Below are positions 55,955-64,000 of a DNA stretch of 64,000 nucleotides, piece by piece (the stretch's first letter is position 1; each line of letters starts with the position of its first letter). Made by a program: the position numbers and the translations under genes. Under the pieces are notes generated by a model, which was not told the origin of the DNA, searched no databases, and was given only the letters and a program-made list of their open reading frames with translations. The DNA comes from Dehalobacter sp. (GTDB lineage: Bacteria > Bacillota > Desulfitobacteriia > Desulfitobacteriales > Syntrophobotulaceae), in assembly GCA_023667845.1 (NCBI GenBank), contig JAMPIU010000143.1, positions 369,759-433,758 of the forward strand. The letters run 5' to 3'.

Positions 55955-56674
55955 TCAACAAGCATGAAAAGTAAATGACCCTAATACCCAGGGCTTAAAG
56001 TCAGAAACCTGTGCGACAACCTCACAATATTGTTCCATTAATTGCTGATTATCTAATTTGTAGGTATGCAGGCTGAGATCATTTCGGCGAATATAAGCAA
56101 AATTGTATTTATCAATCGCATAAATTTTGATGCCGTTTTTGGTACAGTCTGCCCCAAATTGTTCATCCGCAATATTGGCATCAATAAACTGTACTTTTTC
56201 AAAAATATTCTTCTTCATAAAAAGGGTACAGCCGATAAGATAGTCAACATAGCTGTTTTCTCTGCCAGGATGCAAAAGCGCCAGGATTTTTTGCTCTTCA
56301 AAAAAGACGAAGTGCGTTTTCTTTCCGAAAACACCCGCCTCGCTGGAAGGCGCTATTTTCATAAAATCGTTCAAGTATTCAGGACCATAATAATCGTCAT
56401 GATCAAAATTAGCGATGTAGGGATATTGGGTCTGCCCGACAGCATAATTTAAACACGTTCCTGCCGAGCAGCTTTCAGGTAGCTGAATGATCCTTACATG
56501 AGGATACAATTCCGCCCTCTTGTAAAAATCGGAGAGATTAATACCGGGACCATTCAGGATGATAATAAGTTCCTTGACAGGGTAGGTTTGTCTGGCATAA
56601 TTCGCGAAGATATTGTCCAGGTAAAAAGGGAAGTGAGTACAGGTAATAATGGATATTCCATCCGGCTTTGTCAT
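55955..56674 (-). CDS. Glycosyltransferase family 2 protein
   Basis: 239 residues, short for a GT2. SIITCTHFPFYLDNIFANYA, LPESCSAGTCLNYAVGQTQ and the metal-binding DxD-type site FDHDDYY (about residue 115) give a GT-A fold. Its stop abuts that of the ABC permease. Together with 57846 and 58915 it forms a minus-strand set, probably for cell-surface glycan or flagellin modification (inference). Confidence 0.85.
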   Translation of the reverse strand: MTKPDGISIITCTHFPFYLDNIFANYARQTYPVKELIIILNGPGINLSDFYKRAELYPHVRIIQLPESCSAGTCLNYAVGQTQYPYIANFDHDDYYGPEYLNDFMKIAPSSEAGVFGKKTHFVFFEEQKILALLHPGRENSYVDYLIGCTLFMKKNIFEKVQFIDANIADEQFGADCTKNGIKIYAIDKYNFAYIRRNDLSLHTYKLDNQQLMEQYCEVVAQVSDFKPWVLGSFTFHAC

Positions 56675-56733
56675 TGGCGGCTCCCTAATGAAATGATTCT
56701 ATTCGATATTTATCTGATTATTCAATTATTCGA

Positions 56734-57846
56734 TTACGCGTATTGTTCTATGACGGATACTCTGTCTCTCATTTGTTTTTCAAAGTCAAAGATCTCTCTG
56801 AATTTTGCCTGCCCGCACGTCGACATGCTGTATAACTTTTCGGGGCTTTGGTAATATTCCATAATACTGTCAGCAATCTTGCCGGCATCGGCGGGGATAA
56901 TAAAAAGGTCCTTTTTGTGTTCAAAATGTTCGTTCATGTTCAGTTCGTCGGTACAGAAAACAGCAACGTTGTGCAAAGCAGCATCGATGCAGCAGCCTGT
57001 AGGGAAGCCGTCAAAGTTCTTACCCGGTATCAGGACAAAAGGAAGATTCGGTGAAACGATCATGTCCATTCCGGAAAAGAATTGCGGGAAAAAGCTTTTA
57101 TCTCTAAGACCATAAAATGCGATCCGGCTGCCCAACTCACTGACATCAATTTCATCCCGGTCAAAATTGCCAACGACATGAAACCTGATATCCTCTGTTA
57201 CTAAAGCGAGCTTTTTGCACATCTCAATAAAAATGGGATACCCCTTATCCATTCCCGTTGGCATATATTTGTGAGCCACAAAGCAGATGTCGAGCGTATT
57301 TTTATCTTTTCCGTAGAATCGCTTGGGTACGGTCGTGTGGAAATACTCCGGATACGTCACCATCCCATAAATATAGGCAATCTTGTCCGGCGTAACAAAA
57401 CTGTGGCTGGTAATATAGTCGTACGTCCTCTTCTGCGTAACAATGACTTTTCTCAAAAGAGGGGATTGCAGGACTTTGATCAGCCTGGCATCAATTTCGT
57501 CATCATTGATCCAAAATCCCCCTCCGGGATAGAGTTCAAATATAAACGGCGTGTTAAACATTTCATAGACAAAATGAAAAGCAGCAGCGTTACTTAAAAA
57601 TACCATATAATACAGCGCGTAAGACTGACCGGTCCAGTCAAACTGGGTAAACGGCTTTACTTTATCCTTATACTGCGGATATACGGCAGCATATTCATGA
57701 TGATGCATGTCATATCTGGTCGCATACACTTCACAGTTCGGATACTTCTCCAAATAGTAATTAAATTCGGATATCCTAAAACCCGTCGTCAGATTAGGAA
57801 AATAGTCATCGAGAATTGCTATTTTTTTTTGATTGATTGTATTCAT
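56734..57846 (-). CDS. Glycosyltransferase (GT-B-like)
   Basis: 370 residues from ATG 57846 (AAAGGACAAAAATTA upstream; the open frame runs 14 codons further without a ribosome site). KKIAILDDYFPNLTTGFRIS at the start, a C-terminal nucleotide-binding half with DICFVAHKYMPTG, MDMIVSPNLPFVLIPGKNFD and FPTGCCIDAALHNVAVFCTD. It fits GT4-like enzymes. A Gly-rich donor loop is not clear, so substrate and exact family are open. Confidence 0.75.
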   Translation of the reverse strand: MNTINQKKIAILDDYFPNLTTGFRISEFNYYLEKYPNCEVYATRYDMHHHEYAAVYPQYKDKVKPFTQFDWTGQSYALYYMVFLSNAAAFHFVYEMFNTPFIFELYPGGGFWINDDEIDARLIKVLQSPLLRKVIVTQKRTYDYITSHSFVTPDKIAYIYGMVTYPEYFHTTVPKRFYGKDKNTLDICFVAHKYMPTGMDKGYPIFIEMCKKLALVTEDIRFHVVGNFDRDEIDVSELGSRIAFYGLRDKSFFPQFFSGMDMIVSPNLPFVLIPGKNFDGFPTGCCIDAALHNVAVFCTDELNMNEHFEHKKDLFIIPADAGKIADSIMEYYQSPEKLYSMSTCGQAKFREIFDFEKQMRDRVSVIEQYA

Positions 57847-58015
57847 TAATTTTTGTCCTTTCATTCTTCTTAACATTATTCTTAGCAATGCTTTTTTAAT
57901 TTCTATTTCTCTAGAGTAACGTTGATTTCATTAGCTCCAGACCAAGTCTCTGTAATGGATAGCCAGCATTGAGCGGAGCATGGAGTGTGAAGCGCCGGAT
58001 TTACGAATCAATCTA

Positions 58016-58915
58016 CTAGTTGGCATTACTTACATAGAAGTTGAAATTCTCCAGGGCCCAATCCATATGGTAAAGGTGATTCTTGTAGGATTCCGGATCA
58101 TGAATTGATGCGCAGTATACTGTTCGCTTACCTTCACGAAGTTCTTTAAAGCATTCAAGGTATTTCCATCCGTGGGTCAAGACAAAGGATTCATTCTTAT
58201 GCTTGGTATTTCTGAGGTCAAAGCAGGTAGGATTTATTCTATTGCAGATGCACCATCGGCTGCCCTCACAGGTCGCACAAGGTACAGTCTGGAGCATATC
58301 GATCGGGATGTCGATTGCATATCCTGCTTTAAACGGTGTATATTTATTAATTCTGAGCGACAGTTCGGCATCCCCGTAGCCGTTTTCCTCGGACCAATAG
58401 CCGATAAGGTTAATAAGCTCCGGTTTTAGGATCTGGCATTGCCCGGGTACAAAATCAAGGACATTACCGACCTCAGTATGCATTAACTGCAGGTAGCTTA
58501 CACCGCTTCTCTCTTGAAGGGAAACCTCCGGATAATAGGCTGGATACGGGTGGGCCTTGGACAACCCCAGCAGCCCTACCTCCGGGAAAGTTCTAAATAC
58601 TTTCATAAACCGGCTTATCCAATCCGGGACATAAAAATACACATCACTTTCGAGGACAATAAAATACTGGTCTGGTTTTCTGCGGGCCAGATTGTAATTA
58701 AGCGCGTAAATGGGACCATAATTTACGGGCAGTCTTGTTTTAGATTTGATGCGGTTGTCGTTAAGACTTTGAATATAATCCCATGTTCCGTCCTGCGAAT
58801 TGCTGTCAATGATATGGAGTTCAAAATCATCTGTGGTATTGAAAAGGGAGTTTAAATTTCTGGCATTTAATCCCAGTCTGTGAAATGTCGAATAGGTGAT
58901 AAAAGGTGGTATCAT
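58016..58915 (-). CDS. Glycosyltransferase family 2 protein
   Basis: 299 residues. FITYSTFHRLGLNARNLNSL, then HIIDSNSQDGTWDYIQSL, and the ESDVYF acidic site (about 108-113) match a GT-A glycosyltransferase. A Cys-rich insertion VPCATCEGSRWCICNRINPT near 215 is unusual and could bind a metal. ATG after GGAGGTAGAATAAATTT. Separated from the upstream minus gene by 170 bp without other features. Confidence 0.83.
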   Translation of the reverse strand: MIPPFITYSTFHRLGLNARNLNSLFNTTDDFELHIIDSNSQDGTWDYIQSLNDNRIKSKTRLPVNYGPIYALNYNLARRKPDQYFIVLESDVYFYVPDWISRFMKVFRTFPEVGLLGLSKAHPYPAYYPEVSLQERSGVSYLQLMHTEVGNVLDFVPGQCQILKPELINLIGYWSEENGYGDAELSLRINKYTPFKAGYAIDIPIDMLQTVPCATCEGSRWCICNRINPTCFDLRNTKHKNESFVLTHGWKYLECFKELREGKRTVYCASIHDPESYKNHLYHMDWALENFNFYVSNAN

Positions 58916-59215
58916 AAATTTATTCTACCTCCAATTTTTTTCAATAACATCATATGTCGTTCTGTGGACAAGAGGTTACAAAAATATCCTCAATTTTATG
59001 TTGCTATAAAAAGCTTGGTATTCGATTCCGGCACCAAGAGAATACAGTATTCATGAAAGGGCCGCGTTTAGAAATTTTATCTTCAGCGATTCCCGTGATA
59101 TAATGCTATTTGGGGAATTCTATTCCATCGATTTTACTCTTCAGATCATTTTACTTAGCGACGGCAAACAGGCTGATGATCAGCCGATCGAAATAAGAAC
59201 AACGGAGGGATCCGC
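58916..59215. other. Intergenic region before carA
   Basis: About 300 bp between divergent genes. Nothing beyond the carA ribosome site (ACGGAGGGATCC) and AT-rich stretches is seen; no pyrimidine attenuator hairpin was recognised. Confidence 0.5.
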
Positions 59216-60421
59216 GTGCAGCAGAATGTGTATATGATCCTGGCCAATGGCCAGGTTTTTAAAGGGAAGCCTTTCGGGGCAGCAGGAGAGGCAGTCGGTG
59301 AGATTGTCTTTACTACTGCAATGACCGGATATTTAGAAACCCTGACTGACCCGAGCTATTTCGGGCAGATTGTGGTTCAGACGTTTCCTTTGATCGGGAA
59401 TTATGGGATTATTCCGGCTGATTTTGAAAGTGATTCCCCGAAATTGAAAGCCTATGTTGTCCGGGAGTGGTGTCAAGTTCCTTCCAACTTTCGCTGTGAA
59501 GGTGAGCTTGACGCTTTTTTAAGAGCACAGAATATTGTCGGGGTCTATGGGGTTGACACCCGGGAACTCACCAAGATTATCCGCGAGGTCGGCGTAATGA
59601 ACGCCAAAATCACCGCAACCCTGGACAATCTTGAAAAAGATCTGGCTGAAATCAATGCCTATAAAATTACGGACGCGGTCCAGACAGTTTCCTGCAGGGA
59701 AACAATACCGACCGAGAACACCGATGTAACCCGGAAGAGCATCTCATCCATTGAAATAGTCCCAACCAGAGACATAGGTAAGCCCGTTGACGTTGCCACA
59801 TCTAGAGATGTAGCGACAGTAGTCGCCAAAGAAGTAACCGACAAATACCGGGTGGTCCTGTGGGATTTTGGAGCGAAGGAAAATATCCGGCGTGAGCTCA
59901 TCAAACGCGGCTGTGAGGTTATCACGGTGCCTGCTGAGACATCCACCGAAAGTATCCTGGCTCTACACCCGGACGGGATCATGCTTTCCAACGGACCGGG
60001 AGATCCGGCCGACAATAAGGGAATTATCGCAGAGCTGAAGAAACTTTCTGCCTCCGGTCTGCCGATCTTCGGGATATGTCTCGGACATCAGCTGCTGGCC
60101 CTGGCGCAGGGTGCCGAAACGTCCAAGCTGAAATACGGGCACCGGGGCGCCAATCAGCCGGTGAAGGATTTGAAAACCGGCAGGGTTTACATTACAAGCC
60201 AGAACCATGGCTATGCGGTTGTTGCCAACAGCCTTCCTGCTCATGCCCGCATGTGTTTCCAGAATGCCAATGACGGGACTTGCGAAGGAATTGAGTATCT
60301 GAATATGCCTGCTTTTTCGGCGCAGTTTCATCCGGAAGCTTCGGCAGGACCCTTGGATACCAGCTATTTATTTGATCAATTTATTGATTTGATGAGGAAG
60401 GACTGTTCAACATGCCGTTAA
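59216..60421 (+). CDS. carA: Carbamoyl-phosphate synthase small subunit
   Basis: 401 residues; the family is usually 360-380. N-terminal domain from [18 protein letters not shown]-terminal class I glutamine amidotransferase with nucleophile in [14 protein letters not shown] (Cys about 285) and HPEAS. It supplies ammonia from glutamine to CarB for pyrimidine and arginine synthesis. The linker between domains (about 165-215) is longer than normal and contains [23 protein letters not shown] start after ACGGAGGGATCC. Its end overlaps carB by 10 bp. Confidence 0.93.
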   Translation: MQQNVYMILANGQVFKGKPFGAAGEAVGEIVFTTAMTGYLETLTDPSYFGQIVVQTFPLIGNYGIIPADFESDSPKLKAYVVREWCQVPSNFRCEGELDAFLRAQNIVGVYGVDTRELTKIIREVGVMNAKITATLDNLEKDLAEINAYKITDAVQTVSCRETIPTENTDVTRKSISSIEIVPTRDIGKPVDVATSRDVATVVAKEVTDKYRVVLWDFGAKENIRRELIKRGCEVITVPAETSTESILALHPDGIMLSNGPGDPADNKGIIAELKKLSASGLPIFGICLGHQLLALAQGAETSKLKYGHRGANQPVKDLKTGRVYITSQNHGYAVVANSLPAHARMCFQNANDGTCEGIEYLNMPAFSAQFHPEASAGPLDTSYLFDQFIDLMRKDCSTCR

Positions 60422-63400
60422 ATAAAACAATAAAAAAAGTACTGGTCATTGGCTCAGGTCCGATCGTCATCGGGCAGGCTGCTGAATTTGATTACGCGGG
60501 GACCCAGGCGTGCAGGGCCTTGAAAGAAGAGGGGCTGGAAGTCGTTCTGATCAACTCCAATCCAGCTACGATCATGACGGATAACGCAATGGCCGATCAA
60601 ATTTACATCGAGCCGTTAACGCTGGAGACCATCAAAAGAATCATCATCAAGGAAAGACCGGACAGCATTTTATCTACGTTAGGAGGTCAGACCGGCCTGA
60701 CACTTTCCATGCAGCTTGCCAAAGAAGGATTTCTAGAAAAGCAAGGTGTCAAGCTGTTAGGCGCAAATCCGGTAACTATCGATAAAGCTGAAGACCGGCA
60801 GATGTTTAAGGATACCATGGCAGCGATCAGCGAGCCTGTCATCCCTTCTCTGGTCGTGACGGATGTCCCTGCTGCCCTCGCCTTTGCGGAGGAGATCTCC
60901 TATCCGGTCATTGTCCGGCCGGCCTTTACGCTGGGCGGAACAGGCGGGGGGATTGCCTATAATGAAACCGAGCTGCAGGAAATTGCGGCCAACGGTCTGA
61001 GGCTTTCACCGATTACCCAGGTCCTAATTGAAAAATGTATTTCCGGGTGGAAAGAGATTGAGTTTGAAGTGATGCGGGATCGGGCGGGGAATGTTATTAC
61101 CGTCTGCAGTATGGAGAATTTCGATCCGGTCGGGGTGCATACCGGGGATAGCATCGTTATCGCGCCGGCCGTTACGCTTTCGGACAAAGAATATCAAATG
61201 CTGCGTTCGGCTGCGCTGAATATTATTACAGCCCTGGAAGTGGAAGGCGGCTGCAACTGCCAGTTTGCGCTGCATCCGGACAGCTTTGACTATGCCGTCA
61301 TTGAGGTGAACCCGAGGGTATCCCGTTCCTCAGCTCTGGCCTCGAAGGCGACGGGGTATCCGATTGCTAAAGTCGCCGCGAAAATTGCGGTCGGCTATAC
61401 GCTCGATGAGATTAAAAACGCCGTTACTGGGAAGACCTATGCATGTTTTGAACCGGCACTGGATTATGTCGTGGTGAAACTGCCCAAGTGGCCGTTTGAT
61501 AAATTTGTTTACGCGAAACGCACGCTGGGTACGCAGATGAAAGCAACCGGTGAAGTGATGGCCATCGGCGTGAGCTTTGAGCAGGCCATTATGAAAGCGG
61601 TCAGGGGAGCGGAGATTTCCCTGGACAGCTTGAACCTGCCCAAACTCAAGAAACTGACGGATGCCGAGATTGAACAGCTGATTGCGGTGTGTAACGATGA
61701 ACGGCTTTTTGTGATATTTGAAGCGCTGCAGAGGGGCATTTCCTGCGAATCAATTCATGAAATCACTCGGATTGACCTCTGGTTCTTATACAAACTGGCT
61801 CACCTTACAGCTTTGGAAAAAGAGCTTGCCGCCGGACCTCTAACACAGGAGCTGTACGAAGAGGCCAAGAAACTCGGGTATCCTGATAAAGTGATTGAAC
61901 GGCTTTCAGGGTGCAATATTGAACAGGGGATTACGCAGGGAATCTATCAGAAACTCTGGGCTTCCTACAAAATGGTCGATACCTGTGCAGCCGAATTTGA
62001 GGCAGAGACTCCGTATTTTTACGCGACGTATGATGAAGCCAATGAGGCTGAACAGTTTATTAAAGCCAGGAACAGCAGCAAGAAGACAATTATTGTCTTT
62101 GGATCCGGACCGATTCGAATCGGTCAGGGGATCGAGTTTGACTATGCTTCCGTACATTGTGTCTGGGCGCTGAAAAAAGCAGGCTATGAGGTCGTGATCG
62201 TCAACAATAACCCGGAAACTGTCTCGACCGACTTTGACACGGCCGACCGCCTGTATTTTGAACCGCTGACCAATGAGGACGTCATGAATGTGATTCAGAC
62301 GGAGCAGCCCTATGGCGTCGTCGTAGCTTTTGGGGGACAAACGGCTATTAAGCTGACGAAGTTCCTGGAAGCCCAGGGGATACAGATTCTGGGCACATCG
62401 GCTGACAGCATTGATGCGGCCGAGGACAGGGAACGGTTTGACGCTTTGTTGGAAAGGCTCTCCATAAAACGGCCTCAGGGACATACTGTGATGAACACTG
62501 ATGAAGCGCTGCAGGCGGCGAATAAGCTAGGATATCCAGTCCTGATGCGGCCTTCCTATGTTCTGGGTGGCCAGAATATGATTATTGCGTTTAGTGACCA
62601 GGATATCTGTGAATACATGGACATTATTCTGACTTACAACATTGAAAATCCCGTTCTGATCGATAAATACCTGTCAGGTATTGAAATCGAGGTCGATGCG
62701 ATCTGTGACGGTGAAGAGATTCTGATCCCTGGTATTATGGAGCATATTGAGCGGGCCGGTATCCATTCCGGCGATTCGATTGCGGTCTATCCCGCCTGGA
62801 ACTTAAGCGGAGAGCTGACGGAACGGGTCATTGACTATTCCAGAAAACTGGCCCTGGCCTTAAACACCCAGGGGCTGGTCAATATTCAGTATGTCGTTCA
62901 TGCCGGAGAAATCTACGTCATTGAAGTGAACCCGCGTTCCTCAAGGACGATCCCGTATATCAGCAAAGTAACCGGTGTGCCGATGGTTGACCTCGCGACC
63001 CGGGCGATGCTTGGCGAAAAACTGACCGATATGGGCTTTGGCACAGGGCTGTATAAAACCCCGCCTTATGTCGCGGTCAAGGTTCCGGTGTTTTCGTTTG
63101 AAAAACTGATTGATGTCGATGTGCAGCTGGGTCCGGAGATGAAGTCGACGGGCGAGGTGCTGGGCATTGGCAAATCCCTCGCGGAGGCGCTTTATAAGGG
63201 ACTGGTGGCTGCCGGGTACAAGATGGTAAAGCAGGGTGGCGTTTTAATTACGGTTCGCAACAGCGATAAGCCGGAGATGGTTGATATCGCCAGGAAATAC
63301 AGCGAGCTGGGCTTTAAGCTCTATGCGACCGGCGGAACGGCTAAAGTGCTGGAACAGGCCGGTCTGCGGGTGATTTCGGTCAAGAAGATTCATGAATCAG

Positions 63401-64000
63401 AGCATGACAATATCCAAACGCTGCTGGAAAGCGGCAAGATCCATTATATTATCTCGACTTCCGCCAAAGGCAGGCTGCCCGGTCTGGACAGTGTCAAAAT
63501 CCGCCGTAAAGCGGTCGAAACAGCGATTCCGTGTCTGACTTCACTGGATACGGCCAACGCCTTAGCCAACAGTCTGAAGAGCCGATATTCCCAGAACAAC
63601 ACGGAGCTTGTGGACATCAACCATATGCGCAGCGAACGGCGTCGACTTACCTTTACGAAAATGCAGTCCTGCGGTAACGATTATATTTATTTCAACTGCT
63701 TCAATCAGCAGATTGTCAGTCCCGAATCCCTGAGTGTTTATTTATCCGACAGGCACTACGGTATCGGCGGGGATGGGATTGTGCTGATCTGTCCGTCCGA
63801 CAAAGCTGATGCGAGGATGCAGATGTTCAATCTAGATGGCAGCGAGAGCAAAATGAGCGGCAATGCACTGACATGCATTGGGAAATATCTGTACGACAAC
63901 GAGATCATCGTTAAGGATCGGATTTCGATTGAAACCTTGAGCGGGACTAAAAAACTGAAACTCTATATCCAAAACGGGAAAGTCGATTCGGTCTGCGTGG
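60412..64000 (+). CDS. carB: Carbamoyl-phosphate synthase large subunit fused in frame to a DapF-like domain (3' truncated by window)
   Basis: ATG 60412 overlaps carA. The two ATP-grasp halves are visible ([20 protein letters not shown]; later [20 protein letters not shown]), then an MGS-like allosteric domain ([20 protein letters not shown]) to about residue 1065. Instead of stopping, the frame runs on through [20 protein letters not shown] into [34 protein letters not shown] and [20 protein letters not shown], a diaminopimelate epimerase (DapF) fold, still open at 64000. The usual DapF segment MCGNAIRC reads MSGNALTC: the first catalytic Cys is Ser and the Arg is Thr. So the CarB part should be active but the DapF part may not be an epimerase. 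Confidence 0.9.
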   Translation, partial: MPLNKTIKKVLVIGSGPIVIGQAAEFDYAGTQACRALKEEGLEVVLINSNPATIMTDNAMADQIYIEPLTLETIKRIIIKERPDSILSTLGGQTGLTLSMQLAKEGFLEKQGVKLLGANPVTIDKAEDRQMFKDTMAAISEPVIPSLVVTDVPAALAFAEEISYPVIVRPAFTLGGTGGGIAYNETELQEIAANGLRLSPITQVLIEKCISGWKEIEFEVMRDRAGNVITVCSMENFDPVGVHTGDSIVIAPAVTLSDKEYQMLRSAALNIITALEVEGGCNCQFALHPDSFDYAVIEVNPRVSRSSALASKATGYPIAKVAAKIAVGYTLDEIKNAVTGKTYACFEPALDYVVVKLPKWPFDKFVYAKRTLGTQMKATGEVMAIGVSFEQAIMKAVRGAEISLDSLNLPKLKKLTDAEIEQLIAVCNDERLFVIFEALQRGISCESIHEITRIDLWFLYKLAHLTALEKELAAGPLTQELYEEAKKLGYPDKVIERLSGCNIEQGITQGIYQKLWASYKMVDTCAAEFEAETPYFYATYDEANEAEQFIKARNSSKKTIIVFGSGPIRIGQGIEFDYASVHCVWALKKAGYEVVIVNNNPETVSTDFDTADRLYFEPLTNEDVMNVIQTEQPYGVVVAFGGQTAIKLTKFLEAQGIQILGTSADSIDAAEDRERFDALLERLSIKRPQGHTVMNTDEALQAANKLGYPVLMRPSYVLGGQNMIIAFSDQDICEYMDIILTYNIENPVLIDKYLSGIEIEVDAICDGEEILIPGIMEHIERAGIHSGDSIAVYPAWNLSGELTERVIDYSRKLALALNTQGLVNIQYVVHAGEIYVIEVNPRSSRTIPYISKVTGVPMVDLATRAMLGEKLTDMGFGTGLYKTPPYVAVKVPVFSFEKLIDVDVQLGPEMKSTGEVLGIGKSLAEALYKGLVAAGYKMVKQGGVLITVRNSDKPEMVDIARKYSELGFKLYATGGTAKVLEQAGLRVISVKKIHESEHDNIQTLLESGKIHYIISTSAKGRLPGLDSVKIRRKAVETAIPCLTSLDTANALANSLKSRYSQNNTELVDINHMRSERRRLTFTKMQSCGNDYIYFNCFNQQIVSPESLSVYLSDRHYGIGGDGIVLICPSDKADARMQMFNLDGSESKMSGNALTCIGKYLYDNEIIVKDRISIETLSGTKKLKLYIQNGKVDSVCV

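Overview
The window looks like a chromosomal organohalide-respiration island from a strictly anaerobic, corrinoid-dependent Firmicute of the Dehalobacter/Desulfitobacterium group. This rests on the very high density of CprA-type reductive dehalogenase genes (rdhA), each with a small membrane-anchor gene (rdhB) and CprK-type regulators (rdhK), plus the accessory set RdhT/RdhZ/RdhE/RdhC/RdhD. Dehalobacter is the best guess; this is inference from gene content, not a database match.

Layout. Positions 1-7.3 kb: the 3' end of one rdhA, then two rdhK-rdhB-rdhA units. 7.4-12 kb: debris of a deleted rdhBA operon, a PucR-type regulator stump, a corrinoid-protein/UroD-type methyltransferase cassette with two frameshifts, a 44-residue microprotein, and a soluble chemoreceptor transcribed divergently from an rdhK across two CprK-type operators. 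12-19 kb: rdhK and three rdhBA operons. 19-28.3 kb: a cpr-like accessory block (rdhK, rdhT, rdhK, rdhT, rdhZ, rdhE, rdhC, a 49-residue membrane protein, rdhD) that lacks the rdhBA pair at its centre. 28.5-31 kb: a DUF1638-type gene, an rdhK, and a decayed rdhBA pseudo-operon. 31-34.2 kb: a divergent rdhA-rdhB-rdhC operon in the reverse (pceABC-like) order. 34.7-40.2 kb: two rdhK and two rdhBA operons. 40.6-49 kb: rdhK-rdhB-rdhA-rdhA, a second corrinoid/UroD/microprotein cassette (corrinoid gene frameshifted), and a near-duplicate rdhBA operon. 49.4-51.9 kb: tatA-apbE-tatC-tatA. After 52 kb the content becomes ordinary: dinB, an ABC exporter, three glycosyltransferases on the minus strand, carA, and a carB whose frame runs without a stop into a DapF-like domain at the window edge.

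How it fits together. RdhA proteins (11 intact plus one cut by the window edge) carry twin-arginine signals, two 4Fe-4S motifs and a corrinoid-binding core. The local Tat genes can export them, RdhT/RdhE/RdhD can chaperone them, and RdhB can anchor them. RdhC carries a covalent-FMN motif that the local ApbE could flavinylate, consistent with electron transfer to RdhA. Nine RdhK regulators fall into three recognition-helix classes. Many promoters show a palindrome centred about 40.5-42.5 bp upstream of the start inferred from a -10 hexamer, the class II CRP/FNR geometry. Similar palindromes lie upstream of rdhK, rdhT and chemoreceptor genes, which suggests a layered regulatory network. Four pseudogene remnants and several near-duplicate units show the island evolves by tandem duplication and deletion.
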